DNA from: DASVTU01 sp036387415 | GTDB taxonomy: Bacteria; Acidobacteriota; Blastocatellia; Pyrinomonadales; Pyrinomonadaceae | Direction of reading: 5' to 3' | Assembly: GCA_036387415.1 (NCBI GenBank) | Contig: DASVTU010000039.1 | Span: forward strand, 496,001 to 560,000 | DNA: 64,000 nt | Part shown: positions 61,880-64,000 of the stretch, piece by piece | How positions within the stretch are numbered: the first letter of the stretch is position 1 | Layout: every line of letters begins with the position of its first letter | Made by a program: the position numbers and the translations under genes | Notes under the pieces: generated by a model | The model's database searches: none | What the model saw: the letters and a program-made list of their open reading frames with translations, nothing else | Told to the model about the DNA's origin: nothing

Positions 61880-61921
61880 CACTTTTACCTGTGTTTCGAT
61901 TCGCAAAAACTTGAAAACTAG

Positions 61922-61940
61922 ACGGCGAAACCGTCGCCGT
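61922..61940 (-). terminator. Short hairpin after DUF5666 gene
   Basis: A 7-bp stem (61922-61928 with 61934-61940) is followed on the minus strand by CTAGTTTTC. It directly abuts the stop codon at 61941 and separates it from the third TonB receptor gene. Confidence 0.6.
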
Positions 61941-63203
61941 TTATGGTTGCGGGCGGTCGTTGGTGCCGGTGTTGCCGCCGCCGAGCACGTCGCCGGGCAA
62001 GCCCGGACTCATGTTCTGCCCGTCGCGGTTCGGCCTTCCCTGAAAACGCTGCAAACGCTTCATGAATTCCGCTTCGCCTGTGAGCAGCGTGATGGCCGTC
62101 GCGCGCGACGCATCTGCGCCCGGCGTGGCGGTGACGAAAACCACGTCGCCCTTCTTCAAATCGGCCAACTTAATCAACGGCAGATTCGCCAACATCTCTT
62201 GAAAATTCCTTCCACCTCCGCCGCCTCCGCCACCACGGCGTCCGCCGCCCTCGCCACGCGCCTCTCTCGCTTCTCTGCGCGCGCGTCGATTCTCATCGTC
62301 GCCACGTTGGCCTTCCGGCGCGCGTCGTTGCTGTCGTTGCTCCGTGATGGTCGCGGCGATTTCCGGCGTGACGCGGCGCAGCGTCGTGCGCTGCCCGATG
62401 GAGACGGTCAAGGGAGTGCCCATCTGTTCGCTCTGAATGGCAATCTCTCCGGTCGCCACGTTGACGGACGTGACCGTGCCGCCGACTCTGACAAAGGAAC
62501 CGAAAATAATCTCTTCGGGAGTGAAGCGTGTGCCGTCGGCGTTTCTCTCGCCGCGTGCGCGGAGTTGGTCGCCAACCTTCAAGTCGGCAAACGAAGACGC
62601 GACGGCATCCGCGGCGTTAACCGAGTCGGGCGCGTAGCGCAGAAACTTGACCTTGCCTGACGACGCATCAACCACCACGCCCTCCGCGCCTTCGCGTCCG
62701 CGTGCACGAAGCGTTATCTCTTTGGTCGCGGGATTGAGCGCGGCGATGCGTCCGGCGATGCCGCGACGGTTCCAATCATCACCCGCTCCGGCCTGTGCGC
62801 CTGTCGATGCGGCGACTCTGCCCGTCACGACGATTTGACGCGCCGTGACCGAAGCGCCGTCCGCTGCGACCTGCCCGCGCGCGAAAACGCGGTCGCCGAC
62901 CGTGATGTCGGCCAGTGAAATTTTGACGGCCTTCTCCGCGGAGGTTTCGCCGGGAGGCACGCGCACGATGTTGCTCCGTTCGTCCATCGCGGCGACAACC
63001 AGACGACCTTCCGCCGTCTTGATAGTCACCGTTCTGGCTGACGCATCAATCGCCGTCACTTCACCGACAACGCGGCTTTGCGTCGCCGCGCTTGCCGTCG
63101 GAGTTTGTCCGCCTGCTGCGGCGGCGGCGGTCTGTCCCTCCGTCTCGCTCGCCACGGAGAGCGCGAGCACAAAAATCGCACAGCCGACCAAGAATCTTTT
63201 CAT
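61941..63203 (-). CDS. Secreted DUF5666-repeat protein with R/G-rich region
   Basis: The 420-residue protein starts at the ATG at 63203 (AAGGAAA upstream) with a signal peptide (FLVGCAIFVLALSVASETEGQ). Three OB-like DUF5666 units are visible: VVGEVTAIDASARTVTIKT, IAGRIAALNPATKEITLRA, and VGGTVTSVNVATGEIAIQS. Each ends in a V-G-D-x-V/L-x-A-R/x-G turn (DRVFARG, DQLRARG). An Arg/Glu-rich helix and a GEGGGRRGGGG tract (about residues 320-335) follow. DUF5666 proteins are exported and uncharacterised. It is 61 bases upstream of the TonB receptor on the same strand. Confidence 0.8.
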   Translation of the reverse strand: MKRFLVGCAIFVLALSVASETEGQTAAAAAGGQTPTASAATQSRVVGEVTAIDASARTVTIKTAEGRLVVAAMDERSNIVRVPPGETSAEKAVKISLADITVGDRVFARGQVAADGASVTARQIVVTGRVAASTGAQAGAGDDWNRRGIAGRIAALNPATKEITLRARGREGAEGVVVDASSGKVKFLRYAPDSVNAADAVASSFADLKVGDQLRARGERNADGTRFTPEEIIFGSFVRVGGTVTSVNVATGEIAIQSEQMGTPLTVSIGQRTTLRRVTPEIAATITEQRQQRRAPEGQRGDDENRRARREAREARGEGGGRRGGGGGGGGRNFQEMLANLPLIKLADLKKGDVVFVTATPGADASRATAITLLTGEAEFMKRLQRFQGRPNRDGQNMSPGLPGDVLGGGNTGTNDRPQP

Positions 63204-63501
63204 CTCGTTTCCTTCTTCTCGCTGACGCACGTCGAAGCACTTGTTAATAAACGTCGCCCCGGTCAAAATCCCGGCCAAAAACAGGGGTTTTGCAAAAATT
63301 CGCGGATTGGGAGAGTTTCGAGGAGCATTGGTGAAAACGCTCCGCACGCCGACACGGTTACAGATAGTTGCAGGGGATGCGACTTTTCTGTCAGGGGAGC
63401 GGATTGTTTGTCGAGGGAGAAGGAAATTATAACAGACGCGTAGCGGCAAACCTTGCGTCGTCGCGCCGTCCAGCGACCAGTCATCTCGTCACGTCATTGT
63501 T

Positions 63502-64000
63502 TCAGCGACGCATGTGCCGGACGATTTCACTCATGCGTTCGAGCGCGAGTTTGATTTCCTCATCCCAGAAACGCCAATCGTGCAAGCCGGGGCGTTCGTG
63601 ATATTCGTATGCGACGCCGCGTTCGCGGAGCGCATCGGCGAAGCGCGGGTTGCTCGGCAGCACAGACGCCAGAGGGTCGCCGCTTCCCGTCGAGACATAG
63701 AGATAAGGCAGACGCGCACGCACGTCGGTCGCGCCGAGCAAGCGAAATAGGTCATTCTGGCGGCGCGTCTCGCTCTCCATCGAGCCGAAGACGCGTCGCA
63801 TGATTTGCGCGTACTCTTCGTTCGCGTTGCTGCTGACGATGTTGGTGCGCGGCGCGTCGAAGGCTCCGCTAAAACTGGCGGCGAAGGCGAACTGCTGCGG
63901 GTAACGAAGCGCGAATTTCATTGCGCCGAAGCCGCCCATCGAAAGCCCCGCGACGGCACGGCCATACCCGCTCGACAGCGTTCGATACTTCGCGTCGATG
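63502..64000 (-). CDS. Esterase of the FrmB/PF00756 type (5' end beyond window)
   Basis: The frame continues past the window edge, so only the C-terminal about 166 residues are seen. The first part reads DAKYRTLSSGYGRAVAGLSMGGFGAMKFALRYPQQFAFAASFSGAF. GLSMGG is the nucleophile elbow of α/β-hydrolase esterases of the S-formylglutathione-hydrolase/tributyrin-esterase type. Further on is the charge-relay Asp region (YVSTGSGDPLASVLPSNPRF) and catalytic His in GLHDWRFWDEEIKL. Substrate not predictable. Confidence 0.9.
   Translation of the reverse strand, partial: IDAKYRTLSSGYGRAVAGLSMGGFGAMKFALRYPQQFAFAASFSGAFDAPRTNIVSSNANEEYAQIMRRVFGSMESETRRQNDLFRLLGATDVRARLPYLYVSTGSGDPLASVLPSNPRFADALRERGVAYEYHERPGLHDWRFWDEEIKLALERMSEIVRHMRR

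Overview
This window looks like chromosome from a GC-rich member of the Acidobacteriota, probably class Blastocatellia. That is an inference from gene content: three Oar-type TonB-dependent receptors with an N-terminal carboxypeptidase-regulatory domain, two very large sortilin/BNR-propeller secreted proteins, paired DUF4214 secreted proteins, an ECF sigma factor with an anti-sigma factor and a TPR-CHAT protein, and DUF5666 and DUF983 proteins. High GC and strong third-position bias create many long antisense ORFs, which are left out. I saw no rRNA, tRNA, CRISPR array, integrase or transposase.

Layout. 1-5401 (minus) is the end of a contractile injection system operon: two sheath paralogues, an inner tube, a tail-assembly-like protein, a DUF6760-like protein and accessory proteins. 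A sigma-54 enhancer-binding regulator lies directly upstream (5586-7160). 7820-13890 holds a secreted SmpA-like protein, the first sortilin-like protein (flanked by two copies of a dispersed element), a membrane protein, a creatininase-family hydrolase and two small proteins. 14258-16214 is a VWA protein with a MerR-type regulator whose promoter predicts a leaderless mRNA. 16398-21314 holds two secreted DUF4214 proteins, one a subtilase. 21750-26164 is the ECF sigma, zinc-finger anti-sigma and TPR-CHAT gene set. 26797-30677 is a DUF983 protein and the second sortilin-like protein. 30799-34397 holds an ElaA-type acetyltransferase, a DEDDh exonuclease, RNA 3'-phosphate cyclase (rtcA), a GmhB-like phosphatase, a SWIM zinc-finger protein and a small zinc-ribbon protein. 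34792-39422 is a TonB receptor and a DUF4440-like protein. 39458-41966 groups a TIR-like protein, a Fis-type DNA-binding protein and an HELGH metallopeptidase-like protein. 42498-44561 is a LytTR/LytS-type two-component system. 45105-50132 holds an FmdE-like protein, a nucleoside deaminase, a second TonB receptor and an NTF2-fold protein. 50168-58408 includes a divergent TrpF, msrA, a GH1/RmlD fusion, a DHA2-family exporter and a CvpA/CAP fusion. 58781-64000 holds a third TonB receptor, a DUF5666 protein and a partial esterase.

Two things stand out. First, the sigma / anti-sigma / TPR-CHAT set has the same three parts as the CRISPR-linked Craspase signalling route but no CRISPR components; it suggests a free-standing protease-controlled sigma switch. 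Second, many intergenic gaps, nearly all just after a stop codon, hold palindromes built from a short word repeated in tandem and then inverted, with a different word at each site. In at least two places such an element encodes the last codons of a gene.
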